A stretch of 64,000 nt of DNA from Lachnospiraceae bacterium (GCA_029071325.1 JAIEAP010000003.1:51824-115823); one strand, 5' to 3'; counted from the first letter of the stretch, positions 8,129-16,754 are shown. Program-made: numbers and translations. Notes: generated from the sequence alone by a model not told the origin.

Positions 8129-9940
8129 ATGAAAACAGATCAGAGTAAAATACGCAATTTCTGTATCATCGCTCATATCGATCACGGAAAATCTACCCTG
8201 GCAGACCGCATTATTGAGAAGACCGGGCTTTTGACCAGCCGGGAAATGCAGGCGCAGGTATTGGATAATATGGAACTGGAGCGGGAGCGCGGGATCACCA
8301 TCAAATCCCAGGCAGTCCGCATTATCTACAAGGCGGAAGACGGAGAGGAGTATATCCTGAACCTTATCGATACACCGGGGCATGTGGACTTTACATATGA
8401 GGTGTCCCGCAGTCTGGCAGCATGTGACGGCGCGGTGCTGGTGGTGGATGCAGCTCAGGGAATCGAGGCGCAGACCCTTGCCAACGTGTATCTGGCGCTG
8501 GATCATGATCTGGAAATCATTCCAGTGATCAATAAGATCGATCTGCCCAGCGCAAGACCGGATGAAGTGGTGGAAGAGATCGAGGACGTGATCGGTATTG
8601 AAGCGCAGGATGCGCCCAGGATATCTGCCAAGACAGGGCTTAACGTGGAGGATGTCTTAGAACAGATCGTCCATAAGCTGCCGGCACCGGTGGGAGACCC
8701 GAACAAGCCTCTGGCGGCGTTGATCTTTGATTCTTTATATGATTCGTATAAAGGAGTCATTGTGTTCTGCCGTATCCAGGAAGGTACGGTAAGGCCCGGC
8801 ACATCCATTCAGTTCATGGCAACGGGAGCGGTTGCAGATGTGGTGGAGACAGGCTATTTCGGCGCAGGCCAGTTTATTCCCTGCAAGGAGCTGTCTGCCG
8901 GAATGGTGGGTTATATCACCGCAAGCTTGAAAAATGTAAAAGAGACCAGGGTGGGAGATACCATCACGGAATCTAAGAATCCGTGTGAAAAGCCGCTGCC
9001 GGGCTATAAGAAGGTCAATCCGATGGTGTTCTGCGGACTTTATCCTGCGGACGGAGCCAAGTACCCCGATCTTCGGGATGCACTGGAGAAGCTGCAGCTC
9101 AATGATGCGGCTCTGCAGTTTGAGCCGGAGACTTCCGTGGCGCTGGGCTTTGGCTTTAGGTGCGGGTTCTTGGGTTTGCTGCACCTGGAAGTGATACAGG
9201 AGCGTCTGGAGCGAGAATTCAATCTGGATCTTGTGACGACGGCTCCCGGCGTTGTGTACCGTGTGCATAAGACGGACGGCACCATGCTGGAATTGACGAA
9301 TCCCTCCAATCTGCCGGACCCTTCCGAGATTGATTATATGGAAGAACCTATGGTATCGGCAGAAATTATGGTAACCTCTGAATTTGTGGGAGCGATCATG
9401 GATCTATGTCAGGAGCGCCGCGGCATTTACCGCAGTATGGAGTATATAGAACAGACTAGGGCGCTTCTTAAGTATGATCTGCCTTTAAATGAGATCATCT
9501 ACGATTTCTTTGACGCCCTAAAATCCCGTTCCAGAGGGTATGCGTCCTTTGACTATGAGCTGAAAGGGTATGAGCGATCAGAGCTGGTAAAACTGGATAT
9601 CCTCATCAATAAGGAAGAGGTAGACGCCCTGTCCTTTATCGTGTTTAAGGATACGGCATATGAGCGGGGACGGAAGATGTGTGAGAAGCTGAAGGAAGAG
9701 ATTCCAAGGCATTTATTCGAGATTCCGATCCAGGCGGCAGTGGGCAGTAAGGTCATTGCCAGAGAGACTGTGAAAGCAATGCGCAAGGATGTGCTTGCCA
9801 AGTGTTATGGCGGGGACATTACCCGTAAGCGCAAGCTATTGGAGAAGCAGAAGGAAGGCAAGAAGCGGATGCGCCAGGTGGGCAGTGTGGAAATACCACA
9901 GGAGGCATTTATGAGCGTGCTGAAGCTGGATGACAAATAG
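8129..9940 (+). CDS. lepA: Elongation factor 4 (LepA), ribosome back-translocating GTPase
   Basis: EF4 is a translational GTPase that binds ribosomes under stress and contributes to 30S biogenesis. The 603 residues match the family length. G1 is AHIDHGKST, the switch region shows [10 protein letters not shown]3 is DTPGH, and G4 is NKID; the characteristic C-terminal basic domain contains [20 protein letters not shown]. The lepA-hemW pair ahead of hrcA is an old Firmicute arrangement. The last codons are followed at once by hemW. Confidence 0.98.
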   Translation: MKTDQSKIRNFCIIAHIDHGKSTLADRIIEKTGLLTSREMQAQVLDNMELERERGITIKSQAVRIIYKAEDGEEYILNLIDTPGHVDFTYEVSRSLAACDGAVLVVDAAQGIEAQTLANVYLALDHDLEIIPVINKIDLPSARPDEVVEEIEDVIGIEAQDAPRISAKTGLNVEDVLEQIVHKLPAPVGDPNKPLAALIFDSLYDSYKGVIVFCRIQEGTVRPGTSIQFMATGAVADVVETGYFGAGQFIPCKELSAGMVGYITASLKNVKETRVGDTITESKNPCEKPLPGYKKVNPMVFCGLYPADGAKYPDLRDALEKLQLNDAALQFEPETSVALGFGFRCGFLGLLHLEVIQERLEREFNLDLVTTAPGVVYRVHKTDGTMLELTNPSNLPDPSEIDYMEEPMVSAEIMVTSEFVGAIMDLCQERRGIYRSMEYIEQTRALLKYDLPLNEIIYDFFDALKSRSRGYASFDYELKGYERSELVKLDILINKEEVDALSFIVFKDTAYERGRKMCEKLKEEIPRHLFEIPIQAAVGSKVIARETVKAMRKDVLAKCYGGDITRKRKLLEKQKEGKKRMRQVGSVEIPQEAFMSVLKLDDK

Positions 9941-9953
9941 CGGGGATATGGCG

Positions 9954-11144
9954 ATGGAAATTTATGTGCACATTCCGTTTTGTATCAAGAAGTGTCATTA
10001 TTGCGACTTTTTATCAGCACCTGCGGATGAGCGGTTACATAACCGCTACGCGGGTGCTCTTTTGCGTGAGATACGTTTCTATGGGGAGAAGCTGGGACGG
10101 GTTCCGGTATCTACGGTATATGTAGGAGGAGGAACGCCCTCCTGTATGGCGGCGTCCTATATGGAGCTGATCATCAAGCAGCTTCGGCTGTCCTTTGACA
10201 TTGCGGCAGATGCGGAGATTACGGTAGAGTGTAATCCGGGAACTCTGACTGTGGGGAAGCTTCAAAGCTACCGGAAGCTGGGAGTGAACAGGATCAGCAT
10301 AGGCCTTCAGTCGGCTCATGAAGATGAGCTTCAGCTGCTGGGACGCATCCACACCTATGATCAGTTCCTACAGAGCTTTGATCTGGCGAGAAAGTGCGGT
10401 TTTTCCAATATCAATGTGGATCTGATGAGCGCCCTTCCCCATCAGACTGCGGACAAGTTCCTTGCATCCTTAAAGCGTGTCATTGCTTTAAAGCCGGAGC
10501 ATATTTCGGTATATACACTGATGATAGAACCGGGAACGCCCTTTTATGAGCAGTATAAGTTTGATGCCGTGCTAAGGGATGCAGGAAAGGAAACGCATGT
10601 CCTGCCGTCTGAAGATGAGGAGTATGAGATATATGTCAAGACAGGAGAACTGCTGGCACAGCATGGGTATGAGCAGTATGAGATATCCAATTATGCCAGG
10701 AAGGGGTATGCCTGCCGCCACAATACGGGATATTGGAAGAGAGTTCCTTATCTGGGACTGGGGCTGGGGGCATCTTCCCTTGTGGATGAGGTGCGTTACA
10801 GCAATGTGACGGATATAGAGGATTATATTGCTGCTTCAAGGCAGATCCGGCGGCAGAATATCGGAGAGATTCCGGCATGGAATCTGCATGCCGCGGCGCA
10901 GCCTCTGTCCCGGAGGGAACAGATAGAGGAGTATATGTTCCTGGGTCTTCGCATGAGGGAGGGCGTGACAAGGGAAGGGTTCCGCAATACCTTCGATGTA
11001 GAGATCGAAGCGGTTTACGGGGAGGTACTGCGGCTGCTGGCAGAACAGCAGTTGATCATTCGCCGGGCGGGAAACATCTGCCTGAGCGATCAGGGTATGA
11101 ATGTCAGCAATTATGTGCTGGCGCAGTTTCTGCTGGGGGAGTGA
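9954..11144 (+). CDS. hemW: Radical SAM heme chaperone HemW
   Basis: HemW is related to oxygen-independent coproporphyrinogen oxidase but acts as a heme-binding chaperone in characterised cases. The cluster motif is CIKKCHYCDF, with Cys at residues 10, 14 and 17, followed by YVGGGTPS and the HemW-type C-terminal domain (EEYMFLGLRMREGV). The frame is open from an ATG at 9930 inside lepA. The start at 9954 gives the normal MEIYVHIPFC N-terminus and has GGGG at a suitable distance, so I chose it; 9948 is also possible. The protein is 396 residues. A long hairpin with eight T's ends the operon. Confidence 0.93.
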   Translation: MEIYVHIPFCIKKCHYCDFLSAPADERLHNRYAGALLREIRFYGEKLGRVPVSTVYVGGGTPSCMAASYMELIIKQLRLSFDIAADAEITVECNPGTLTVGKLQSYRKLGVNRISIGLQSAHEDELQLLGRIHTYDQFLQSFDLARKCGFSNINVDLMSALPHQTADKFLASLKRVIALKPEHISVYTLMIEPGTPFYEQYKFDAVLRDAGKETHVLPSEDEEYEIYVKTGELLAQHGYEQYEISNYARKGYACRHNTGYWKRVPYLGLGLGASSLVDEVRYSNVTDIEDYIAASRQIRRQNIGEIPAWNLHAAAQPLSRREQIEEYMFLGLRMREGVTREGFRNTFDVEIEAVYGEVLRLLAEQQLIIRRAGNICLSDQGMNVSNYVLAQFLLGE

Positions 11145-11175
11145 GGGATGAGGCAGGATTCTATTTATAAGGAAA

Positions 11176-11252
11176 AGAGGGAAATGTAAACCATCAGGTG
11201 ACAGCGCCTGTGTGAATCGCGCATTCACGGTGGTGTATTTCCCCTTTTTTTT
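11176..11252 (+). terminator. Terminator after hemW
   Basis: GGGAAAT at 11179-11185 pairs with ATTTCCC at 11237-11243, enclosing a smaller GTGAA/TTCAC hairpin. A run of eight T's follows (11245-11252). It marks the left border of the accessory region. Confidence 0.75.
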
Positions 11253-11323
11253 ATGCAATAATAAACAAGTAATCCATGCAGTCACGTGAACCTGCGCAGA
11301 AAAATTGTCAATTGGAGGATGGT

Positions 11324-12061
11324 ATGAGTTTAGGAAAGAATATTCAATATTTAAGAAAGCAAAAGAGGATCACGCAGGAACAGTTGGCGGAAGAAATGTC
11401 TGTCTCCCGTCAGACTGTATCGAAATGGGAAGCAGATGAAATTGTTCCTGAATTGAACAAACTTATCGTATTAAGCGATGTGTTTTCCTGCAAAATAGAC
11501 GCTTTGGTCCGGGAGGATCTGTTGGCCTGTGATGAAATCTTTTCTGAGATTACAGTGAAGAAGATAAAAGGATTTCGTATGGCAAGATATGTGATGGTTA
11601 CTCCGAACCCGGAGGATGATGTAAACAGATATATGGACGCATGGGCCATGCAGTCGGGTCTGCTTGCAGCAGATCCAGACGCCAAAAAAATTGGCTGGGA
11701 TTTCCCGTATGTGTCTTTGGAATTGCAGAACCGGTTCGGACTCAGAGGATATGTGGCCGCCTATGTATTGCCGGATGGATTCGATACCGATTGTCCTGGT
11801 GTGGAATATGCCGATCAGGCGGAAGCAGACTATGCGGTGATTACGGTATATGATCCGTTTGCCGCGGCATTTGAACGGATTCCGAATGCCTATAAGAAAA
11901 TTTTTGAGTATTTAGAGGTAAATGGATTTCGGGAGAGACCAAAGGATGGTATTCTCTCATGCTTTGAGTACGTGTATGAGCAAAATGGCAGAACCTGCAT
12001 GGATGTACATATCCATGTGGATAGTGTTTCTAAGACAGATGCATTTACTAATTTTTCATAG
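11324..12061 (+). CDS. XRE-type HTH regulator with GyrI-like effector-binding domain
   Basis: The 245-residue protein has two parts. Residues 1-65 form a lambda-repressor-like helix-turn-helix (NIQYLRKQKRITQEQL, then SVSRQTVSKWE). Residues from about 80 to the end look like the AraC-effector-binding/GyrI fold (FRMARYVMVTPNP, VEYADQAEADYAVITVYDPF, MDVHIHV), which binds small ligands in regulators such as BmrR. GGAGG lies six bases before the ATG at 11324; the frame is open further upstream without a better site. I infer a ligand-responsive regulator, but target and ligand are unknown. The C39-like gene starts 8 bases downstream. Confidence 0.8.
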   Translation: MSLGKNIQYLRKQKRITQEQLAEEMSVSRQTVSKWEADEIVPELNKLIVLSDVFSCKIDALVREDLLACDEIFSEITVKKIKGFRMARYVMVTPNPEDDVNRYMDAWAMQSGLLAADPDAKKIGWDFPYVSLELQNRFGLRGYVAAYVLPDGFDTDCPGVEYADQAEADYAVITVYDPFAAAFERIPNAYKKIFEYLEVNGFRERPKDGILSCFEYVYEQNGRTCMDVHIHVDSVSKTDAFTNFS

Positions 12062-12069
12062 GGGGTCGT

Positions 12070-12426
12070 ATGAAGTTAATAAAACAAAACAATTTTTCAA
12101 CTTGCGGTCAGGCATGTATCGCTATGATCTCAGATAAATCGATAGATACCGTCATTCAGGATATGAAAACAGACGGACCCACAAGTATTGGCCAGCTAAT
12201 AGACATTCTTGATCAATATGGGATTCCTCACGCAGAAAAGAATGTAAGGATATCTAAAAAAAATCCTAAGCCGTATCCTTATTCCATATTGACCGTCCAT
12301 ACCAACGAAGGTTATACGCATTGGACGTTATGGTACGATGGTAAGTATTATGATCCTGAATTTGGAATCATTGAGGGGGAGTATACCTACGGCAGAATTA
12401 CATCCTTTTTAGGGATACTGTTATAA
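12070..12426 (+). CDS. Stand-alone C39-like (papain-fold) cysteine peptidase
   Basis: A 118-residue protein that is essentially one C39-like domain. Residues expected for catalysis are all visible: Gln6 (oxyanion), Cys12 in STCGQACIAMI, His84 in THWTLWYDG, and Asp95 in YYDPEFG. Normally this domain is fused to a bacteriocin ABC exporter and cleaves after a double glycine. Here there is no transporter, signal peptide or obvious substrate gene. GGGGG precedes the ATG. It sits 8 bases after the regulator gene, so the two are probably co-transcribed. Function unknown; a small peptidase, transglutaminase-like or immunity role are all possible. Confidence 0.7.
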   Translation: MKLIKQNNFSTCGQACIAMISDKSIDTVIQDMKTDGPTSIGQLIDILDQYGIPHAEKNVRISKKNPKPYPYSILTVHTNEGYTHWTLWYDGKYYDPEFGIIEGEYTYGRITSFLGILL

Positions 12427-12458
12427 GTTTTGAATAGCAATCATAGCCTTTAAAGCAC

Positions 12459-12487
12459 TTGACATGGTTGAAACTATATATTATTCT
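12459..12487 (+). promoter_or_regulatory. Sigma-A-type promoter before the decayed C39 gene
   Basis: TTGACA (12459-12464), 17 bases, TATTCT (12482-12487). The only in-frame start codon available to the following open frame is the TTG of this -35 box, which argues against that codon being used. Confidence 0.55.
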
Positions 12488-12500
12488 GAATTATATAGTT

Positions 12501-12995
12501 GTTATTAACAAGTGTGAAAGGGGCGGAGGGAGTCTCTGTTATCAGTCTGTAAAAAATATCAAACAGACCACAAGCTTTAATTGTGGTCCCACGACGGTAC
12601 TGCAGACCTTGTATGGACTGGGCAGTGCATCGGCAGTGGACGGAAGTACGGATGAAACGAAGATTGCTACGCTGCAGAGGGAATATAACGTGGGTTCTGA
12701 TGGCATGTATGTGAGTAACGTAGTAGCTGCGCTCAATAAATATAATAAGGGAAATCAGACCTATAGCAGCCGTCTGGGAAGTGGGCTGTCCCTGGAGGGC
12801 TTTGCGGATAACATTGCCGCGTCCCTGACTTCCGGTAAGCAGGTGGTGCTCCATGCAAGAACAGGTCGTCTGAAGTATTACGAAGGGAATGATTATAGGC
12901 ATTATCTGAGTCTGGATTACTTTGACAGAAGCACCAACACGGTCAGAATTGTGGACTGTATTAATAAAGAAAGTCCCTTTTACCTTATGTGTTGA
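12501..12995 (+). pseudogene. Decayed C39-like peptidase gene
   Basis: The open frame encodes a C39-type peptidase core: Gln and Cys in KQTTSFNCGPTTV (Cys codon at 12582), His in YRHYLSL, and Asp in RIVDCIN. A strong GGCGGAGGG lies at 12522-12530, but no ATG, GTG or TTG follows it in this frame before the catalytic Cys. The frame stops soon after the last catalytic residue, earlier than is usual. Both ends therefore look damaged. The frame could be a fragment of a secreted amidase/peptidase. A non-standard start codon cannot be excluded, so it may still be expressed. Confidence 0.5.
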
Positions 12996-13030
12996 TGAAT
13001 CCATGCCTTGTCAATTTCACTAATTGCGGA

Positions 13031-13059
13031 TTGAAACGGAGCATTGGCCATGATATAAT
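13031..13059 (+). promoter_or_regulatory. Promoter of the small P-loop kinase gene
   Basis: TTGAAA (13031-13036), 17 bases, TATAAT (13054-13059); a near-consensus sigma-A promoter. Confidence 0.8.
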
Positions 13060-13095
13060 TAGAGCGATAAATTGAGATCTGTGGGGGAAAGAAAA

Positions 13096-13611
13096 ATGGT
13101 TATTTTGATTGGCGGCGCATCGCATACAGGCAAAACCAACTTAGCACAGCAGCTTCTTGAAAAATACAAGTACCCATATTTGTCTATAGATCATCTGAAA
13201 ATGGGGCTTATTCGAAGCGGAAACACGGAATTAACTCCAATGAGTGATGACACAGCTTTAACGAGATATCTATGGCCGATCGTGCGGGAAATGGTTAAAA
13301 CCGCCATTGAAAATGAGCAAAATCTGATAGTTGAGGGATGCTATATACCCTTTGATTGGCAAACAGATTTTGATGAAAGCTACCTGCCCCAAATTCAATA
13401 CATATGCTTGATATTGAGCGAACGATATATTCGGTCGCATTTTGAGGATATAAAAAAATATGCAAGCGTGATTGAGCAAAGGCTTGATGATTCGGATTAC
13501 GTAATGGAATCTGCATTGCAAGACAACGCCTATACACTTGATATGTGCAAAAAGCACAATGTTAATTATCTGTTTATTGATGAAGAATATCATGTTGACT
13601 TTGAACTGTAA
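13096..13611 (+). CDS. Small P-loop kinase-like protein (adenylate kinase/2-phosphoglycerate kinase type)
   Basis: A 171-residue cytoplasmic P-loop protein. GGASHTGKT at residues 6-14 is the Walker A loop, followed by PYLSIDHLKMGLI, where small-molecule kinases place a substrate Asp, and by NLIVEGCYIPF, the Walker B-like strand. A C-terminal VNYLFIDEEYH strand closes the fold. This resembles zeta-toxin/adenylate-kinase-like small-molecule kinases. The substrate cannot be told. GGGGGAAAG precedes the ATG at 13096. The gene has its own promoter and stands alone in the accessory region. Confidence 0.65.
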   Translation: MVILIGGASHTGKTNLAQQLLEKYKYPYLSIDHLKMGLIRSGNTELTPMSDDTALTRYLWPIVREMVKTAIENEQNLIVEGCYIPFDWQTDFDESYLPQIQYICLILSERYIRSHFEDIKKYASVIEQRLDDSDYVMESALQDNAYTLDMCKKHNVNYLFIDEEYHVDFEL

Positions 13612-13820
13612 TATCCAGTATTCGGGGCAATTATCCATGATGGGTAGTTGCCCTGTTCGTCATTTTGACAAGGGATTTGAAAACCAGGCTTTCATCAACA
13701 CGAAAAGTAAAAGGGAATAAAGAAAAGTATTATGGAGCGCATTACTGCACCCTGCAGGAGGCATATGAGACTATTAATAAGATTAGCGGCAGGTATCTGA
13801 TTTATTAGAGGGGCGGAGCT
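13612..13820 (+). other. Gap with a weak hairpin and remnants of an unknown reading frame
   Basis: A weak hairpin (GGGCAATTA/TAGTTGCCC, 13626-13652) may end the kinase transcript. From about 13663 to 13808 two overlapping frames each give a short, non-random looking peptide (FENQAFINTKSKRE, then KYYGAHYCTLQEAYETINKI to a stop at 13806). This suggests a frameshifted gene tail. I recognise no family. Confidence 0.3.
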
Positions 13821-14984
13821 ATGAAAAAATGCAGAGTATGCTTTTTACTGGTTTTTGTGTCTGGATTACTGGTAGGATGCCATACCTCAAGGCAAATCAC
13901 GGTGGATCTGACCGGAAACAGCAATCTGGAATATACGGTATATGAAGAACAGGAGGGGGTGCCCGGATATATTGCGCTGGAAGAATACCGGGTGGAAATA
14001 CCGCAGGATTCCTGGTGTACGGATTCTTGTATGTATGGTGATAAAATTTATTACGCCATCAGTTACAGCGATCATATGCTCACTCAGGAGACCGGAGAGC
14101 ATATTTCCTTTGAGGAAAAGTACAGCACCCGGATATATGCGTACGACTGCGGTACCGGTAAAGAAGAACTGTTATATTGCTATGACCTTCCCTATTGCAT
14201 AGATGTGCATAATATGTGCTGTAACGGTAGCGGACTTTTCTGGACGGATACCATCTCGCGGGGGGAGTGGAGAGGAGATTACCTCTGGCGTATATTTAAG
14301 CTGGAATTGCAGCAGGAGGCAGAATCAGACAGGAAAGCGGAGCCGGAGGTGATACTGGACTCGGACAGTGCTGGAAGTGAACAATGGGATATTATATTTA
14401 CGCTTGCGCCGGAGGCACTGTATTGGCGTGAGCCTGTGGGGAAAGACAGAAACACGATTTACCGATACGATCTATTGACAGAGGAGATTACCCGGGAGCA
14501 AGAGGAGTTTTACCGGTATTCGTCATATTGGTCCATTGAGATAGCAGAGCAGGTGATGACTATCTGTACGCTTACGGAGGATGGAAACTCCTGTATTGTA
14601 ATAAAAAATATGGATACGGGAGACGAGGCCAGCCTGCTGGTGGATGGGAAGGCGACAGGTCCCGTCAGCAACGGCAGACTGTGTGTGTGGTCTGAGGATA
14701 CCTATTACCGTAACCTGATCTATAAGTATGATATGGAGACGGAGGAGCTGGAGCGGATACAGGTGCCCGGGATTTTCAGCTATGAGATCATAGGAGATAA
14801 ACTCTTTATCAATGATGCGGATACCATCTGGTGTTACGAGGATGGAGCAAAGACGGCGCTGTTTGCACCAGATGAAAAGGTTTCTTATTTTTCAACAATA
14901 GCTGCGGGACAAAGCATATATGGGAATGGGAGTATTACGTTAGATCCGGTTCTGTATATTTACCGTCTTACCGTGACAGAATAA
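13821..14984 (+). CDS. Predicted lipoprotein with beta-propeller-like repeats
   Basis: A 387-residue exported lipoprotein. A basic start, a hydrophobic stretch and LLVGC at residues 16-20 form a lipobox with the acylated Cys at 20. The mature part contains repeated Tyr-rich strands (DKIYYAISYSD, TRIYAYDCGTGKEELLY, NTIYRYDLLTEE, LIYKYDMETEELERI), like the DUF5050/WD-type propellers common in clostridial lipoproteins. It is rich in Cys for such a protein (several pairs between residues 60 and 140). GGGGCGG precedes the ATG. A strong hairpin follows. Role unknown; surface sensing or ligand binding is only a guess. Confidence 0.75.
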   Translation: MKKCRVCFLLVFVSGLLVGCHTSRQITVDLTGNSNLEYTVYEEQEGVPGYIALEEYRVEIPQDSWCTDSCMYGDKIYYAISYSDHMLTQETGEHISFEEKYSTRIYAYDCGTGKEELLYCYDLPYCIDVHNMCCNGSGLFWTDTISRGEWRGDYLWRIFKLELQQEAESDRKAEPEVILDSDSAGSEQWDIIFTLAPEALYWREPVGKDRNTIYRYDLLTEEITREQEEFYRYSSYWSIEIAEQVMTICTLTEDGNSCIVIKNMDTGDEASLLVDGKATGPVSNGRLCVWSEDTYYRNLIYKYDMETEELERIQVPGIFSYEIIGDKLFINDADTIWCYEDGAKTALFAPDEKVSYFSTIAAGQSIYGNGSITLDPVLYIYRLTVTE

Positions 14985-14994
14985 GAAGTGAACA

Positions 14995-15038
14995 GGAATA
15001 CCGGCAGGAATCAAATTGTGGATTTCTGCCGGTATTCC
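14995..15038 (+). terminator. Hairpin after the lipoprotein gene
   Basis: An 18-bp stem (14995-15012 with 15021-15038) with one G-T pair and an 8-base loop. The T-run after it is short (TT then CGTT), so termination may be incomplete. Confidence 0.6.
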
Positions 15039-15068
15039 TTCGTTGCCGTACATTCTAAGGAAAATCTA

Positions 15069-15097
15069 TTGATTTTCTGAACGGTGTTCATTATAAT
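15069..15097 (+). promoter_or_regulatory. Promoter of the tetR-CPBP operon
   Basis: TTGATT (15069-15074), 17 bases, TATAAT (15092-15097). The operator palindrome covers the spacer and -10 box. Confidence 0.8.
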
Positions 15098-15114
15098 GTT
15101 TGTGAACAATGTTC
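15079..15114 (+). promoter_or_regulatory. Palindromic operator, probable TetR self-repression site
   Basis: Arms GAACGGTGTTCA (15079-15090) and TGAACAATGTTC (15103-15114) match in inverse orientation at 10 of 12 positions. The centre falls inside the -10 box, so binding would block RNA polymerase. The regulator gene starts 16 bases later. Confidence 0.7.
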
Positions 15115-15129
15115 AGAGGAGGAAATGTA

Positions 15130-15747
15130 ATGAATGACAACGAAGAGATCAAAAAAAGAATTATTGAAATCACAACTGAATTGTTAAAGGAGTATGACGG
15201 AGATACGAAAAAAATCACCTCTCGTCTAATTGCAGAAAGAGCAGACATTGGGTTAGGTTCTATTAATTATTATTTTGGAAGCAAAGAAAATCTCATAACA
15301 GAATGTGTACAAAAAATAATAAATAAGGTATTAACTGGCTTTACGTCCGATATTACAGATTTCACGAGAGATGATGGATTGTCTGACGAAATGCGTTTAA
15401 TATCCTGGGCGAGTCAAACCTTTGATTTTCTTTTTGAAAATCAAGCGATTGCTAATATATCTATTTTAAGCGATATGCACAATTACTTAGCAAGCAGTAA
15501 TTCCGTTTGTACACAGAAGGGTTTTGCATTGGCAGTCAGAAACAATCAAAATATGGAAGCGAAAAAATTACTTGTTTTTATTCTTGTATCTGCTATGCAG
15601 GCAGCGTTTCTTGCAAAAAATGCTGCAAAAGAAATAATAGGATATGATTTATATTCCAAAACAGAACGGGATTTATTTGTAAAGAACACAGTTACCATGC
15701 TTTTTTGCGGTATAGATAATATGGAGGAGAGTTCCCATGAAGTATAA
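15130..15747 (+). CDS. TetR/AcrR-family transcriptional regulator
   Basis: A 205-residue regulator. The N-terminal helix-turn-helix reads IIEITTELLKEYDGDTKKI, SRLIAERADIGLGSINYYFGSKENLI, the classic TetR pattern. The rest is a helical ligand-binding domain without a recognisable ligand signature. GAGGAGG lies five bases before the ATG at 15130; the frame extends upstream but without a site. It overlaps the next gene by 11 bases and a palindromic operator overlaps its promoter, so I infer self-repression and control of the CPBP-like membrane protein. Codon use is markedly A+T-rich compared with the neighbouring core genes. Confidence 0.9.
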   Translation: MNDNEEIKKRIIEITTELLKEYDGDTKKITSRLIAERADIGLGSINYYFGSKENLITECVQKIINKVLTGFTSDITDFTRDDGLSDEMRLISWASQTFDFLFENQAIANISILSDMHNYLASSNSVCTQKGFALAVRNNQNMEAKKLLVFILVSAMQAAFLAKNAAKEIIGYDLYSKTERDLFVKNTVTMLFCGIDNMEESSHEV

Positions 15748-16453
15748 TCAAAAAACAGGACTTGTTTTGCTGACAAGATGTTTTTTATTTGTGATTGCAT
15801 TTTCTTTATGCAGCATAATTGCACAGAGGAATTTAACGGAAATTACCCATTGGTGGTCAATCATCGCATCGGCAGTAAACATTGTCACGATCGTTGTTTT
15901 AGGATTTATCTGTAAGCGCAATCATATAACGTACCGTGAACTGATACATTATGAAAAAAACAAAGAGAGTATTCTAAAAGGAATTGGATTCATAGTCATA
16001 ATGCTGTTGATCGGTATGGGAGGAATGTATTTGGCAGGATGGCTCTGTTACGGTGTGTTTCCATATCTTGCACCGATGATGATAGCACCCATTCCGACTT
16101 ACCTTGCCGTAATAAATGTTTTTGTACTTCCGATAACAACGACAGTTGCAGAGGATGGATTGTATTTAGGGTATGGAGTAAATGGTTTTCAGACAAAATG
16201 GGCGGCTATTCTGATTCCTGCTTTTTTCTATGCCTTACAGCATTGCTTCATTCCAACAATCCCTGATATACAATTCATCATGTACCGCTTCCTGTCATTT
16301 CTTCCTTTAACGGTATGGATCTGTTATCAATATTATAGGAAAAGGAATCCTATATATATTATGATCGGTCATTGGATTTTGAATATAGCAACGACAATAC
16401 AGATTGTAATGACATCCTTTCTGCCGGAAACTTATTCGGCATTGATAAAGTAG
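15737..16453 (+). CDS. CPBP/Abi-like membrane protein, degenerate motif 1
   Basis: A 238-residue protein with about seven hydrophobic segments. It resembles the CPBP (CAAX protease and bacteriocin-processing) family: AFFYALQHCFI supplies the motif-2 His, and IGHWILNIA the motif-3 His and Asn. The motif-1 glutamate pair, normally EExxxR, appears as AEDGLYLGYG, with one acidic residue changed and no Arg at the expected place. Activity as a protease is therefore doubtful. GGAGGAG within tetR drives translation. In other bacteria CPBP proteins take part in bacteriocin immunity; here that is only a hypothesis. Confidence 0.7.
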   Translation: MKYNQKTGLVLLTRCFLFVIAFSLCSIIAQRNLTEITHWWSIIASAVNIVTIVVLGFICKRNHITYRELIHYEKNKESILKGIGFIVIMLLIGMGGMYLAGWLCYGVFPYLAPMMIAPIPTYLAVINVFVLPITTTVAEDGLYLGYGVNGFQTKWAAILIPAFFYALQHCFIPTIPDIQFIMYRFLSFLPLTVWICYQYYRKRNPIYIMIGHWILNIATTIQIVMTSFLPETYSALIK

Positions 16454-16483
16454 TATGTGAAGAAATCATGGCTGGACTTATTA

Positions 16484-16723
16484 ACTATTCACAGTTCCCT
16501 CACCCTCATGCGCAATCGTCGCTCTAACGAGCTCCAGTTCTACGTTTCACTTCGGTCCGTGCTAAACAAGTGCCACTGGCACTTAGCACCGCTGCTTATG
16601 CAGCTGAGATTGCTTATTGGAGTGAGGAACTGCTTCGCGGTAAGAATTGCTTTCTGCTATCGGCCGCTCTTACATGCAAGCATGACGATTCCGCTGGCAG
16701 AAAGCAATTCAATTGTGAATAGT
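16484..16723 (+). repeat. MITE-like intergenic repeat with terminal inverted repeats
   Basis: About 240 bases bounded by ACTATTCACAGTT (16484-16496) and AATTGTGAATAGT (16711-16723), inverted repeats that agree at 12 of 13 positions. Inside are AAGTGCC/GGCACTT, GCTGC/GCAGC and a perfect 14-bp inverted repeat (16644-16657 with 16697-16710). It has no transposase. Part of it recurs at 3300-3335 in the other orientation. The rest of the 411-base gap up to hrcA holds only the hrcA promoter and CIRCE. Confidence 0.7.
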
Positions 16724-16754
16724 ATAAATAAAATATAAATTTCTTAATTTGGTG

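Noticed and set aside
16457..16738. 93-codon open frame between the CPBP gene and hrcA
   Set aside because: It lies almost wholly in the MITE-like repeat, has no good ribosome site, and its composition follows the inverted repeats.
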